From Brachionus koreanus (lineage: Eukaryota; Rotifera; Eurotatoria; Ploima; Brachionidae): DNA of 17,249 nt. The position numbers and the translations under genes are program-made. Below the pieces are notes generated by a model. The model was not told the origin of the DNA. It worked only from the letters and a program-made list of their open reading frames with translations, and made no database searches. The DNA lies in assembly GCA_016987375.1 (NCBI GenBank), contig PJRA01000555.1, forward strand, positions 313,928 through 331,176, in the 5' to 3' direction. Positions 1 to 7,527 of this stretch are shown here, piece by piece. Each line of letters starts with the position of its first letter. The stretch's first letter is position 1.

Positions 1-536
1 TCATATTATGAAGAGTCAGATTCAAAAATAGCATTTATTTGTCTTGGACACAATCTAAAGGTTGTATTTGAATGCATGGTATTGTTTTCTTGTTGGCACC
101 TCATTTTTGTTTATTGTTCAACGAAATATCCATGCCGATACAATGGAAATTCATCAATTCTAAAAATAAAAAAGTTAATTACTAGGATTTAGAATAAAAA
201 GTATTTTTTTATTTTAATTATTTATTTGTTTTCTGTACCGAGCTAATGCTCCTTCAGATTCTATTAATTTTGAATTACTTGTAATTTTTTAATGTTGGTT
301 TTTGAAAATGAGTTTAAATGGGGAAAATGAGAATCTTATTTTGACTTTTTTTTAAATAAATAATTGAGGGGGAATGCACATGAGTTTGTCCGAATACCCT
401 ACGCTTTCGTTTAAACTCTCAAATTTTAAAATTGGAATTTTCAAAAGCCTCGTGATGCATGATATTGGAGGGAGTATCATATTTCAATTTAAGTATAGAT
501 CTTACTGTTGTATTCTGAATTGCTTGTAATTTTTTG
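1..536. other. AT-rich sequence, no recognisable gene
   Basis: No gene is recognised here. Forward frame 1 stays open from the window edge to a stop at about 187-189 (roughly 62 codons, several Cys and aromatic residues). That could be the tail of an exon or a decayed transposon ORF cut by the window edge, but I do not recognise it. A 20-bp direct repeat (19/20 identical) lies at 271-290 and 516-535; its second copy ends just before LINE homology begins at 537. Confidence 0.5.
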
Positions 537-1010
537 AACTGGCGAACCTCCGATTATCTTTACTTTTTGATTCAGAAAATTTTATATGAGCCATTTAATA
601 TAGAAAAAAGAGTTTGTTCCCTTTTTTTTGACATTTCCTTCGATAGGGCTTGGCATGAAGGCCTGATTTATAAATTGATTAAATTAAAATCACCACAATA
701 CTTAATTAATTAGATCAGATCCTTCTTAGGCTCTAGGACATTTAAAGTAAATGTAAATGACCACATAAATGATATCCCTAAAAAAATAAAACAAATAATG
801 ATAACTCTCTACTTTTTGCAGATGATCTAGTAACTTTTTTTATTTTCAGTAAAAAGGGGAACCTTGAAAATAAGATAAATAAATACACCAATGAACTAGA
901 ACAATGGCTAATTAAGTGGAAAATGAAAATATCAATGGAAAAGTCATGTTCAGTGGTCTTTTCTTAGTACAAGAAAGAAAGTGATAATCTTAACATAAAA
1001 ATTTATGACA
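537..1010 (+). mobile_element. Decayed non-LTR (LINE) reverse transcriptase relic, finger/palm part
   Basis: Reading codons from 537 gives a diagnostic series of LINE RT blocks. A segment like the 'GFR..D.L..LIQKI' block is followed by FFDISFDRAWHEGLIYKL (from about 624), SFLGSRTFKVNVN (from about 720), and the catalytic block LLFADDLVTF (from 810) with the Ala-Asp-Asp pair. The frame then shifts between about 840 and 856, and the downstream W..KWKMKIS..KS block continues to about 965. In-frame stops at 711-713 (TAG) and 965-967 (TAG) plus the frameshift show that it is dead. The element lacks its endonuclease and C-terminus here. The 'KS..VVFS' style of the last block is Jockey/CR1-like, but the clade is not resolved. 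There is no evidence of activity. Confidence 0.85.
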
Positions 1011-1189
1011 CTTTTTATTAATTTTGTAATTGCTAATCAAAAATAATCCTAACTTCAGTATTTTTGTTTTTCAAATAATACATTTTTTTATTTTTTTATA
1101 TAATATGCTAGATATTAAATTAGTGGGTTTTTTTTAGAGTTATTAATATTTTATTTTTAGAACTTAAGATTAGAATTAAAGTTGTGAGA

Positions 1190-1420
1190 TTATTTCTTAA
1201 CAATTTTTGACTTAATTTTTCTTTTAGACTGATAGCAATTGTTCAAAACAAATAGTAAAAACATGAGGAAAAACGATATTAAGTAGACAATGACATAGAA
1301 CACATTTTCATCATTTAAATTATTCAATTCCAATTTGGATAGGGTTTGATCATTGGCAGCATAAATCTCAAGTTTTTCGACAAGCTCATTCAATCTATTC
1401 AAAACAATTTCAAACGACAT
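1190..1420 (-). CDS. Small single-pass membrane protein, KCNE-like
   Basis: This 76-aa protein starts at the ATG at 1420. Residues 1-40 are polar and probably amphipathic, with no signal peptide. One long hydrophobic segment spans about 41-60 (starts FYVIVYLISFF), followed by N-C-Y and a strongly basic tail (QSKRKIKSKIVKK). This matches the layout of KCNE beta subunits of voltage-gated K+ channels: an acidic/polar N-terminus, then E-N-x-x-Y-V-I-x-Y-L entering the membrane, then S-K-R-K at the cytosolic face, closest to vertebrate KCNE2. The conserved S-N-D-P-Y stretch after the helix is absent, so it could be another small transmembrane protein, or a further exon could be missing. It lies 253 bp downstream of the PPP1R21-like gene on the same strand. 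A strong 3' splice site (1491-1507) is 70 nt before the ATG. Confidence 0.5.
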   Translation of the reverse strand: MSFEIVLNRLNELVEKLEIYAANDQTLSKLELNNLNDENVFYVIVYLISFFLMFLLFVLNNCYQSKRKIKSKIVKK

Positions 1421-1490
1421 TTGAATCAGTGTTTGTTAAGTCGAAATGGTGGTTGATTGAAAGCTCTCGCAAACGACAAATAAACAAAGC

Positions 1491-1507
1491 CTGAAATTGA
1501 AAAAAAA
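1491..1507 (-). promoter_or_regulatory. Candidate 3' splice acceptor upstream of KCNE-like ORF
   Basis: On the minus strand this reads TTTTTTTTCAATTTCAG, a textbook acceptor with a pyrimidine tract. It leaves a 70-nt leader before the ATG at 1420. No 5' exon is obvious in the short gap to the upstream gene, so it could serve a 5'-UTR intron or spliced-leader trans-splicing. The use is inferred. Confidence 0.45.
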
Positions 1508-1673
1508 ATTATTTTCAAATTGTTTTCTTTTAATTTAATTGTGCATCCACTTTACAAAAAGAATAGACAATAACTTATTTTATTTGATTTTAAAATAAAT
1601 AAAATTATATAAATAATAATAAAAAAATGATAATTAAATAAATGAACGGATTAGTGACTAAAAATTTATTTAG

Positions 1674-3587
1674 CTATTTAGTTCGCTTGGCCTTGGCCGA
1701 CTTGGATGTGTAGACCATGTCGAGCTCGTGCTTAAGCTTGTCGTTCTCTTCGCTTTGTTTGCTCATGCGCTCATTCACCTCAATCAAATGATCGCTCATA
1801 GTGCTTATTTGCATTTCGTACGAAGATCTAGTTCGCTCAAGCTGGTCCTTAATCTCACTCAAGTCTTGTGACAATGAATCATTTATGTTCATTTGAAGCT
1901 TAAGTCTTTCAATCAACGACATCATTTCATCGTAATAGTAAACAGCTTTGCTATCCAGTTGTTGTATTCGTTTGTTAAGTGTTTCTATTTGACACTCGTA
2001 CAGTTGAATAGTGGGGTGTTCTAAATTATGTTCCATGTCATCCAAAGTTTGAGCTTTTTCATTGCGACTGGTTTCTGTTTCTAGGAGGGCTAATTTGGAG
2101 CGTAAATCGGCAATATCACAGTCATAATTTTCACATCTGCTTTTTAAATCTTCACACCTTGTTTCTAATTCACTTATGTAACTTTCCTTTTGCTCAATAG
2201 CAGTTTGTAGCTCTTGAATTTCAGCCGGATTGGCCTGGCTGCATTCACTCTCACTCTCTGGACAAGTATCGGTCTTCAGCTGCATTACTGATTCGATAAG
2301 ACTGGGTTCTGACTGTAAAGAATTGAGGCCTTGTTTAAACTGGGTTATGTGAGACACGAGACACTCGTCCAGTGTTGTGGTATCAAGCGAATAGTCCAAT
2401 GTGTACTTGAGAGACAATTTCTCATTCATGGCAAACAATAATTTTTCAAGTATATCAATTAGAATTTCAATTTGAATGTTTAGGTTCTCATTGACGAGCA
2501 ATGGCTTGCCACTAGTGAAAGACTGTAGCAATTTCATCATCAATTGACTAAAATTATTTTCATTTACGTACAAAAATTGGTCTAATTTATTGACATAGAT
2601 TTTTATCTTTTTATTAATTTTGTCCATTTCGGTATTAGGATTTGTTTGTATTAGATCTTGAATAATCATCAAAAGCATATCATGATTCGAGGCACTAAAC
2701 TCGGATAGAATCAAATCTACTTGATTTAGTTTTTGTTCAGCAAACAAATTGGACATTTGTTTTAGCAAAAAAATACACTTGGACACACATTTACAAATAG
2801 TAGATTTTTTTCCAACTAAATCTTCAATACTAGAATAAATTTGTCTCAATAAATCAAAAGATGACTTTAAAACACTGCGAAAATGAACACTAGCTTTCTC
2901 ATCAACAACTAATTTTTCTTTTTGTTGTTTAGCATCTGGACTATTTTGGCTCTCTTGTGTCAGAATAAGCTGCTCGTTTTGGACATGAGCCGAGCGCAAT
3001 TGATCCTCCAGTTGAATGACATTTAGCTCAAGTTTAATTTTATCATTTTCCAATTTTTCTATACTCGCTTTGGACGACGAGTCCAAAGCTTGTAGCTTTT
3101 TTTCCAACAACATCTTTTCATATTCAACTTGTTTAAGACTTTCTTCGTTTTTGACAATTTTTTGTCTAAGATCAACTTCCAATTCATTAAGTTGGCGATG
3201 CAGACTTTGATTTTCCTCTATTTTGTGTTGCAGTTCTTCGGCCAAGAGCTCGGCCGAAGGCCTGATTGAATTTTCGGCCGAGCTCGACGATGGACTTTTC
3301 TCGTCTAGCTCGCGCTGCAAACTCTCGACGCGCACACTCATCTGCTGATTCCTGAACGTCAGAGCTTCGATCTCGAGCTCGAACTTGCGAATTGTCTGAT
3401 CTTTTTTGGCCGACAACTCGCTCTGTTCCACATAAGCCTTTTTAAGCACTGTCAATTTACTTCTGAGCTTTACATAATCCTGAACTAGTTTTTCATATTT
3501 AGGAGTCTGATCGCTAGCGTCTATGCTCAACGATTCGGTTCCATTAAACGAGCTCGCATCTAAATCCGATTTAGAAGCTTTGCTCAT
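1674..3587 (-). CDS. PPP1R21: PPP1R21 ortholog (KLRAQ coiled-coil, FERRY complex subunit)
   Basis: This is an uninterrupted 637-aa protein in one exon. Its N-terminus has the KLRAQ-type domain: Y-E-K-L-V-Q-D-Y-x-K-L-R-S-K around residues 31-44, then VLKKAY, D-Q-T-I-R-K and LTFRNQQMSVRVE, all matching human PPP1R21 in order. Residues about 115-215 are coiled coil and include the KIEENQSLH block. The middle, about 235-450, is divergent and helical. The C-terminal TTKRSYEDQ-type domain is clear: SKAVYYYDEMMSLIERL and, at about 585-600, RTRSSYEMQISTMSDHL, then a basic end. Human PPP1R21 is about 780 aa, so this copy is shorter, mainly in the middle. In vertebrates it is the core scaffold of FERRY, which links Rab5 early endosomes to mRNA and ribosomes, and it can bind PP1. 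The start is the first ATG, 8 nt after an acceptor-like TTTATTTAG. Confidence 0.93.
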   Translation of the reverse strand: MSKASKSDLDASSFNGTESLSIDASDQTPKYEKLVQDYVKLRSKLTVLKKAYVEQSELSAKKDQTIRKFELEIEALTFRNQQMSVRVESLQRELDEKSPSSSSAENSIRPSAELLAEELQHKIEENQSLHRQLNELEVDLRQKIVKNEESLKQVEYEKMLLEKKLQALDSSSKASIEKLENDKIKLELNVIQLEDQLRSAHVQNEQLILTQESQNSPDAKQQKEKLVVDEKASVHFRSVLKSSFDLLRQIYSSIEDLVGKKSTICKCVSKCIFLLKQMSNLFAEQKLNQVDLILSEFSASNHDMLLMIIQDLIQTNPNTEMDKINKKIKIYVNKLDQFLYVNENNFSQLMMKLLQSFTSGKPLLVNENLNIQIEILIDILEKLLFAMNEKLSLKYTLDYSLDTTTLDECLVSHITQFKQGLNSLQSEPSLIESVMQLKTDTCPESESECSQANPAEIQELQTAIEQKESYISELETRCEDLKSRCENYDCDIADLRSKLALLETETSRNEKAQTLDDMEHNLEHPTIQLYECQIETLNKRIQQLDSKAVYYYDEMMSLIERLKLQMNINDSLSQDLSEIKDQLERTRSSYEMQISTMSDHLIEVNERMSKQSEENDKLKHELDMVYTSKSAKAKRTK

Positions 3588-3604
3588 TGTTTAATCTAAA
3601 TAAA
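3588..3604 (-). promoter_or_regulatory. Candidate 3' splice acceptor just before the PPP1R21 start
   Basis: The minus strand reads CATTTATTTAG followed by the 8-nt leader ATTAAACA and the start codon at 3587. The upstream sequence is T-rich. An acceptor so close to an ATG, only 97 bp from the next gene, would suit trans-splicing or a small 5'-UTR intron. It is a sequence match only. Confidence 0.35.
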
Positions 3605-3683
3605 TGAATAATTTTTTTTGCTTTTTTTTTTCAATTTTTATTTCTATTTGTCTTTTTAGTAAAAGTGGAGCACTATAATGAAC

Positions 3684-3866
3684 TTAAAAGTAACGAATAC
3701 CTGTCGCGATCACGTTTACAAAATTCTTATTTAATTTGTTTGATATTCTAATTGAATTATAGAAAAGATATCCCGAAATGCCAAGGAGACCACAACTACC
3801 AGTTATTTTACACAGAATACAGTCTTTTTTTTGACCTGATTGCGTCTCAATACTCTTTGTGTTCAT
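3684..3866 (-). CDS. Small Cys-x-x-Cys membrane protein, DMAC1/TMEM261-like
   Basis: This 60-aa ORF starts at the ATG at 3866. Residues 15-33 (KKDCILCKITGSCGLLGIS) followed by GYLFY have the pattern C-x-x-C-[KR]-x-x-x-G-x-x-G-L-x-G-x-x-x-Y. That pattern marks the DMAC1/TMEM261 (DUF4536) family, mitochondrial inner-membrane factors that help assemble the distal membrane arm of complex I. The Gly-rich stretch is the first membrane segment; the second normally follows within about 25 residues. Here the reading frame ends (VNVIATGIRYF) just as a second hydrophobic segment begins, so the protein is shorter than usual. Either the family member is truncated or a 3' exon was missed; a GT lies at the A-T-G-I codons. 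It sits 97 bp upstream of PPP1R21 on the same strand. Confidence 0.5.
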   Translation of the reverse strand: MNTKSIETQSGQKKDCILCKITGSCGLLGISGYLFYNSIRISNKLNKNFVNVIATGIRYF

Positions 3867-4293
3867 TTAATTTTTAATTTTAGAGCTTTATTTTTTTATG
3901 CAAAAGCTAAATGCTAAAGTGTGATTTTAATAAATAATAATCATGTGAGCTTATGATAAATTATTACATAAAATTTAGCTCCGCTTATAGCTTTATTTGT
4001 TTCTCAAAATGTCGGCTCATTATCAAATATAGCTGAATTTAAATTTAATTTTATTTTCAATTAAAACTTTATTCTAAAACATATTTAATGTACATTTAGT
4101 GAAGAAAGGAACTAAATTGTTTTTTGGTCAAAAAGTAATTACTATTCCATATTAACAATGAACATTTTTTTAAAGATTTTTAAAATTAAGACATTTTATA
4201 ACAATTAAATTCGCTATTGAAATGACTTTTTTTTTAAATTAGAAGTTAATGCTTCCAAATTAATAAGAAAATCAAGTTTCAATTGTGTATAAA
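3867..4293. other. AT-rich intergenic spacer
   Basis: This stretch separates the minus-strand gene group from histone unit A. It must contain the promoter of the DMAC1-like gene if that gene has its own. I see no ORF, RNA gene or clear TATA box in it. Confidence 0.5.
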
Positions 4294-4322
4294 TAATTTT
4301 AATAATATAAATAAAATTAATG

Positions 4323-4365
4323 ATTTGCTTTATTTTTTAGAAAGTGATTGGCCTTGAAAAAGGCC
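4323..4365 (-). terminator. Orphan histone 3' processing signal (H2B remnant, unit A)
   Basis: On the minus strand a 16-nt stem-loop GGCCTTTTTCAAGGCC (4365-4350) is followed, after 18 nt, by AAAGCAAAT (4331-4323). It is identical to the intact H2B signal at 9683-9725 but has no complete gene behind it. Confidence 0.85.
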
Positions 4366-4401
4366 GGGGGTTTTTTTAATGTACAATAAGTATGAATGAA
4401 C

Positions 4402-4429
4402 TTATTTAGAGCTAGTGTATTTGGTTACA
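4402..4429 (-). pseudogene. H2B remnant, last 8 codons plus stop
   Basis: The 28 nt match 9762-9789 exactly and encode the H2B C-terminus VTKYTSSK and stop. Everything upstream, including the rest of the coding region and the promoter, is replaced by H2A tail sequence. It is a deletion product and not functional. Confidence 0.9.
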
Positions 4430-4439
4430 TTTACATTTA

Positions 4440-4592
4440 CCTCGTCATTTACAATTGGCCATAAGAAATGATGAAGAGTTGAACAAATTACTTGCTGGCG
4501 TAACAATTGCTCAAGGTGGTGTTTTGCCCAATATTCAATCAATCTTGTTGCCAAAGAAAGCTGAAGAAGGTCCAGCTTCAAAATCAGAATAA
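4440..4592 (+). pseudogene. H2A remnant, C-terminal 50 codons plus stop
   Basis: This matches 10800-10952 of the intact H2A and encodes [20 protein letters not shown] through to the C-terminus. The frame is still open, with one amino-acid change visible near the end (GPASKSE here, GPSSKSE in the intact gene) and a silent ATT to ATA. The histone-fold N-terminal half, start codon and promoter are missing. Ten nucleotides of filler (4430-4439, tttacattta) join it to the oppositely oriented H2B remnant. The near-perfect open frame indicates a recent event. Confidence 0.92.
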
Positions 4593-4625
4593 ATTCATCA
4601 AATTATCTACTAAAATAACTCCCCC

Positions 4626-4668
4626 GGCCTTTTTTAAGGCCACTCAAAAATTAAAATTTAAAGCAAAT
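4626..4668 (+). terminator. Orphan histone 3' processing signal (H2A remnant, unit A)
   Basis: The stem-loop GGCCTTTTTTAAGGCC (4626-4641) is followed 18 nt later by AAAGCAAAT (4660-4668). The fourth loop base is T where the intact H2A signal has A. Confidence 0.85.
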
Positions 4669-4888
4669 TTGATAAATTTTATGAGCGTTAAAGTTTTAAA
4701 AAACATTCAAAAGGAGAGGATAAAATTAAATAAAAATTAAATCTCAAAAATAAAGCTATTGATACAAATCTTAAGAAAACAATTTCACTCTCCCAGTCGC
4801 TCCTTTTCTTTATTTTAATTTTTTTTAATAATTATGATCATAGGCTTTTATCCCACCTATTCTTTGTTTCTTTTATATCATCATTATT

Positions 4889-5173
4889 GTGTGCAAACTA
4901 ATTGGACTAAATCTTTCTCTTCAAATAAAAGCCTCTACTTCCTTACTTCTTTTTAGTTTATTTAATAAGGATTTCAATTTTTTTGATGACATTTCTCTCA
5001 TTAATTTAGCAAATATTTATAATTCTTTAATTAAACAGTTATCAAAAGTAGAAGATCTGACACATATAAATTGTACTGATTACGATTTAGCGTTCAGTGT
5101 TCTTTTGATTGAATGGTGCCTTGAATGTAGCAACTCTGGACTAACCGACTCGATAAAATACAATTTTTATTAA
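4889..5173 (+). other. Open frame of 94 codons, probably not a gene
   Basis: This frame is open but has no family signature I recognise. Its counterpart in unit B (about 11420-11628) lacks roughly 80 bp of the middle and does not keep the frame, while the flanking nucleotides stay nearly identical. That argues against selection on a protein. The sequence just before it (about 4832-4880) resembles the end of the LINE endonuclease relic at 13690-13735, so the block may be old retrotransposon DNA. Confidence 0.3.
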
Positions 5174-5787
5174 ATAGAATATTTTTTATTGAATAATCTT
5201 AATCATTTTTTTGTATGTAACAAACTAAATTTTTTTCTTAATTGTAAAATGGATATTTAACTGTCCATTTTTCTAATTTCAATTTGTCCATGGCACTTAA
5301 AATTTAATTAAATAAATAGATAAATAAAATAATTAGAAAGCCCAATGCAGTCAAAAAAATTTTTCAAAATTTTTATAATGTTTTTCTCTTTAGATCAACA
5401 CAGATTAATTTTTAGCAATATCAAGTAGACACATTTTAGATCATTGAGTCTGTTTCAAAACAAGAGCTCTTAGTTTATTTGGATTTAGAATAGAACATAC
5501 TTCTGATTTTATTTGAATTTTAAATCAGTTTATATTTTATTTTTTTTATATATTCTTAGGTCAAAATCTTTTTATTTTGTAAAAATTTATTAAACTTCAC
5601 TTTTTAAATGATCATGATGTAATAGAAGGGAGTATTTTTTATTTGTTTTATTTTAGAAATATCATTAATAAACATGCTAAAAAAAAAGACAAATTGCTGA
5701 ACCTTGATGAAATGCTTCCCGAAACATGATTGTTCATGAAACTTAAAAGATGATTTTTAGTCTAAATTATTTTAAAAACCAATTTAA
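5174..5787. other. Segment present only in unit A
   Basis: About 610 bp interrupts the unit A/unit B alignment. Unit B passes directly from the homologue of 5173 to that of about 5788. The segment is AT-rich with no ORF. Its right end (5722-5761) carries a 40-bp sequence repeated with three mismatches at 6270-6309, which ends the other A-only segment. It may be an insertion in A or a deletion in B. Confidence 0.6.
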
Positions 5788-6108
5788 AAAAATGAATTCA
5801 AATATTACTGAGTAATAGATGCGTCTAATTTTAAAAATAAAGGAAAAATTAATTAAGAAAAGAAAATAATTCCAAATTAACAATACAGTTGTCATCCGAG
5901 ACATGTAAAAAAAACAATAAGGGTTCATTTTTATTCAATGCATATAATACAAATTATACAAATCTATTTTTTTTAAGCATGTAAATTTTATGATATGTTT
6001 TAAAAAAATTTGTTTAAAATTTATTTTTTTCTATATTTGAAGAATTTCTTTTTTATTTAATATTTTTCATCGCTGAAAATGGCGAAATTTTTTTTGAAAA
6101 AAAAAATA

Positions 6109-6325
6109 AACATAACATAACCTCATAATCTCATAACCTGCTTGTTTAAGTGGTTTTGCAATCTGCAATATACAGATTACACGGGACTTCGGGACAATGA
6201 TCTCTTTGAACTCTTGATCAATGATCCTAGATCTCAAAATCTTATTGTTCATATAACTTAAACCTGATTAAACCTGATTGTTCATGAAACTTAAAAGATA
6301 ATATTTAGTTTAAAAATTTAAAAAA
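6109..6325 (+). mobile_element. Unit-A-specific insertion, candidate tRNA-derived SINE
   Basis: Unit B lacks these ~215 bp: the sequence jumps from an A-rich run to 'aaaaaaatggcgataa'. The insert is less AT-rich than its surroundings. It contains TTAAGTGG (6146-6153, box A-like) and a perfect 6-bp stem with 7-nt loop at 6160-6178 (AATCTG..CAGATT, like an anticodon arm). GGGACTTCGGGAC (6183-6195) carries the TTCG core of a Pol III box B at suitable spacing. Its 3' portion has short tandem 'aacctgatt' repeats and shares about 40 bp with 5722-5761. The D and T arms do not fold well and loop position 33 is A, so the tRNA origin is only suggestive. Confidence 0.3.
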
Positions 6326-6448
6326 TGGCGATAATTAAGTTCATAACAATTTTTTAAAAACAACGAACAAATTATGCACAAGTTTCTCTTCAATTTTACT
6401 GGATATTTCAATACTATGAAAAATTAAAAATTCTCATTTTTTATTTCC

Positions 6449-6456
6449 TATAAATA
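6449..6456 (+). promoter_or_regulatory. TATA box of H4 (unit A)
   Basis: TATAAATA lies 81 nt before the ATG and is conserved with the same flanks in unit B. This fits a histone promoter with a leader of about 50 nt. The region between TATA and ATG is nearly identical in the two units. Confidence 0.65.
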
Positions 6457-6522
6457 TATGTTGAATTCTTAGCTAAAAATCATTTAAGTTAAAAAATTAA
6501 TTTTCAATAATCAAATAAATAA

Positions 6523-6849
<327 letters not shown>

Positions 6850-6878
6850 ATCTCCCATTCAAAACAATAATAACCACC

Positions 6879-6921
6879 GGCCCTTTTCAGGGCCAAACAA
6901 ATTTTAAAAATCAAAGCAAAT
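6879..6921 (+). terminator. H4 histone 3' processing signal (unit A)
   Basis: The canonical 16-nt histone stem-loop GGCCCTTTTCAGGGCC (6879-6894; 6-bp stem, TTTC loop) binds SLBP in animals. AAAGCAAAT (6913-6921) follows 18 nt later as a probable U7-binding histone downstream element. Confidence 0.9.
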
Positions 6922-7072
6922 TATCTTTATTTTCAATGAAATTTAAATATCAGTAAAATATTTTTTATCATAGAAATTTCTTTAACTAATTCAATTTTGT
7001 TTAGCGCATATATACACTACTTTACAGTACTGTGAACTTCTTAAAAATTTAAAAATGATCTTTTCAATTTAA

Positions 7073-7324
7073 TTAAATAAGTGTAAAATTAGAATAAAAA
7101 AAATTATTCAAATTAAATTCTCTAGTAAATGCTCTAATAAATTTAAAGTACAAAAGATAATAGATCTGATTGTTACAACTGGAGATGTTCAAAATGCTCA
7201 ACTATGGGCTTCATTAGAACTGGAAGTTCCTTTTAATCATTTGATATCCCATAAAAACATTACTCAACTTATTTTTGTCTGGTCCCTTCAAATTGACGAA
7301 GCTGATTTTCTTGGCTGCAATTGA
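7073..7324 (+). pseudogene. Protein-like relic after H4 (unit A), possibly from a WD-repeat gene
   Basis: An open frame without its own start encodes a protein-like stretch, KVQKIIDLIVTTGDVQ, then LELEVPFNHLISHKNITQLI, ending at a stop at 7322-7324. Unit B holds the same frame with an internal deletion. The G-D-V-Q motif preceding a helical repeat is reminiscent of the C-terminal region of GATOR2 WD proteins (WDR24 type), but the match is weak and from memory. It looks like a piece of a host gene carried along with the histone unit. Confidence 0.35.
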
Positions 7325-7527
7325 CACATGAAAGTGATTAGACACAAATTTTAAAATTTAGAAAAAAAATAAATTTGTCACCTCTTTAATAGATTTAAAT
7401 TTAGCAATCTTCTTTGAACAATATGCATGATTCAACAATAATTACAGTTCTTTATTTATTCATCATAATAAATTGGAAAAGGTTCTCTTGGGAAAATTTA
7501 AAATAGCAATATATAGATTTGACTAAA

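Noticed and set aside
3016..3210. 64-codon plus-strand frame inside PPP1R21
   Set aside because: Antisense shadow of the coiled-coil coding region; no family signature.
4507..4740. 77-codon plus-strand frame over the H2A remnant, and its twin at 10867-11100
   Set aside because: Out-of-frame reading of the H2A tail and its 3' flank. It recurs only because the DNA is duplicated.
6067..6252. 61-codon minus-strand frame in the unit-A-only insert
   Set aside because: Covers the SINE-like insert and an adjacent A-run, is absent from unit B, and has no recognisable domain.
7519..7527. Receptor start at the TTG at 7519
   Set aside because: A non-ATG start is unlikely in an animal gene; the in-frame ATGs at 7528 and 7555 are better.
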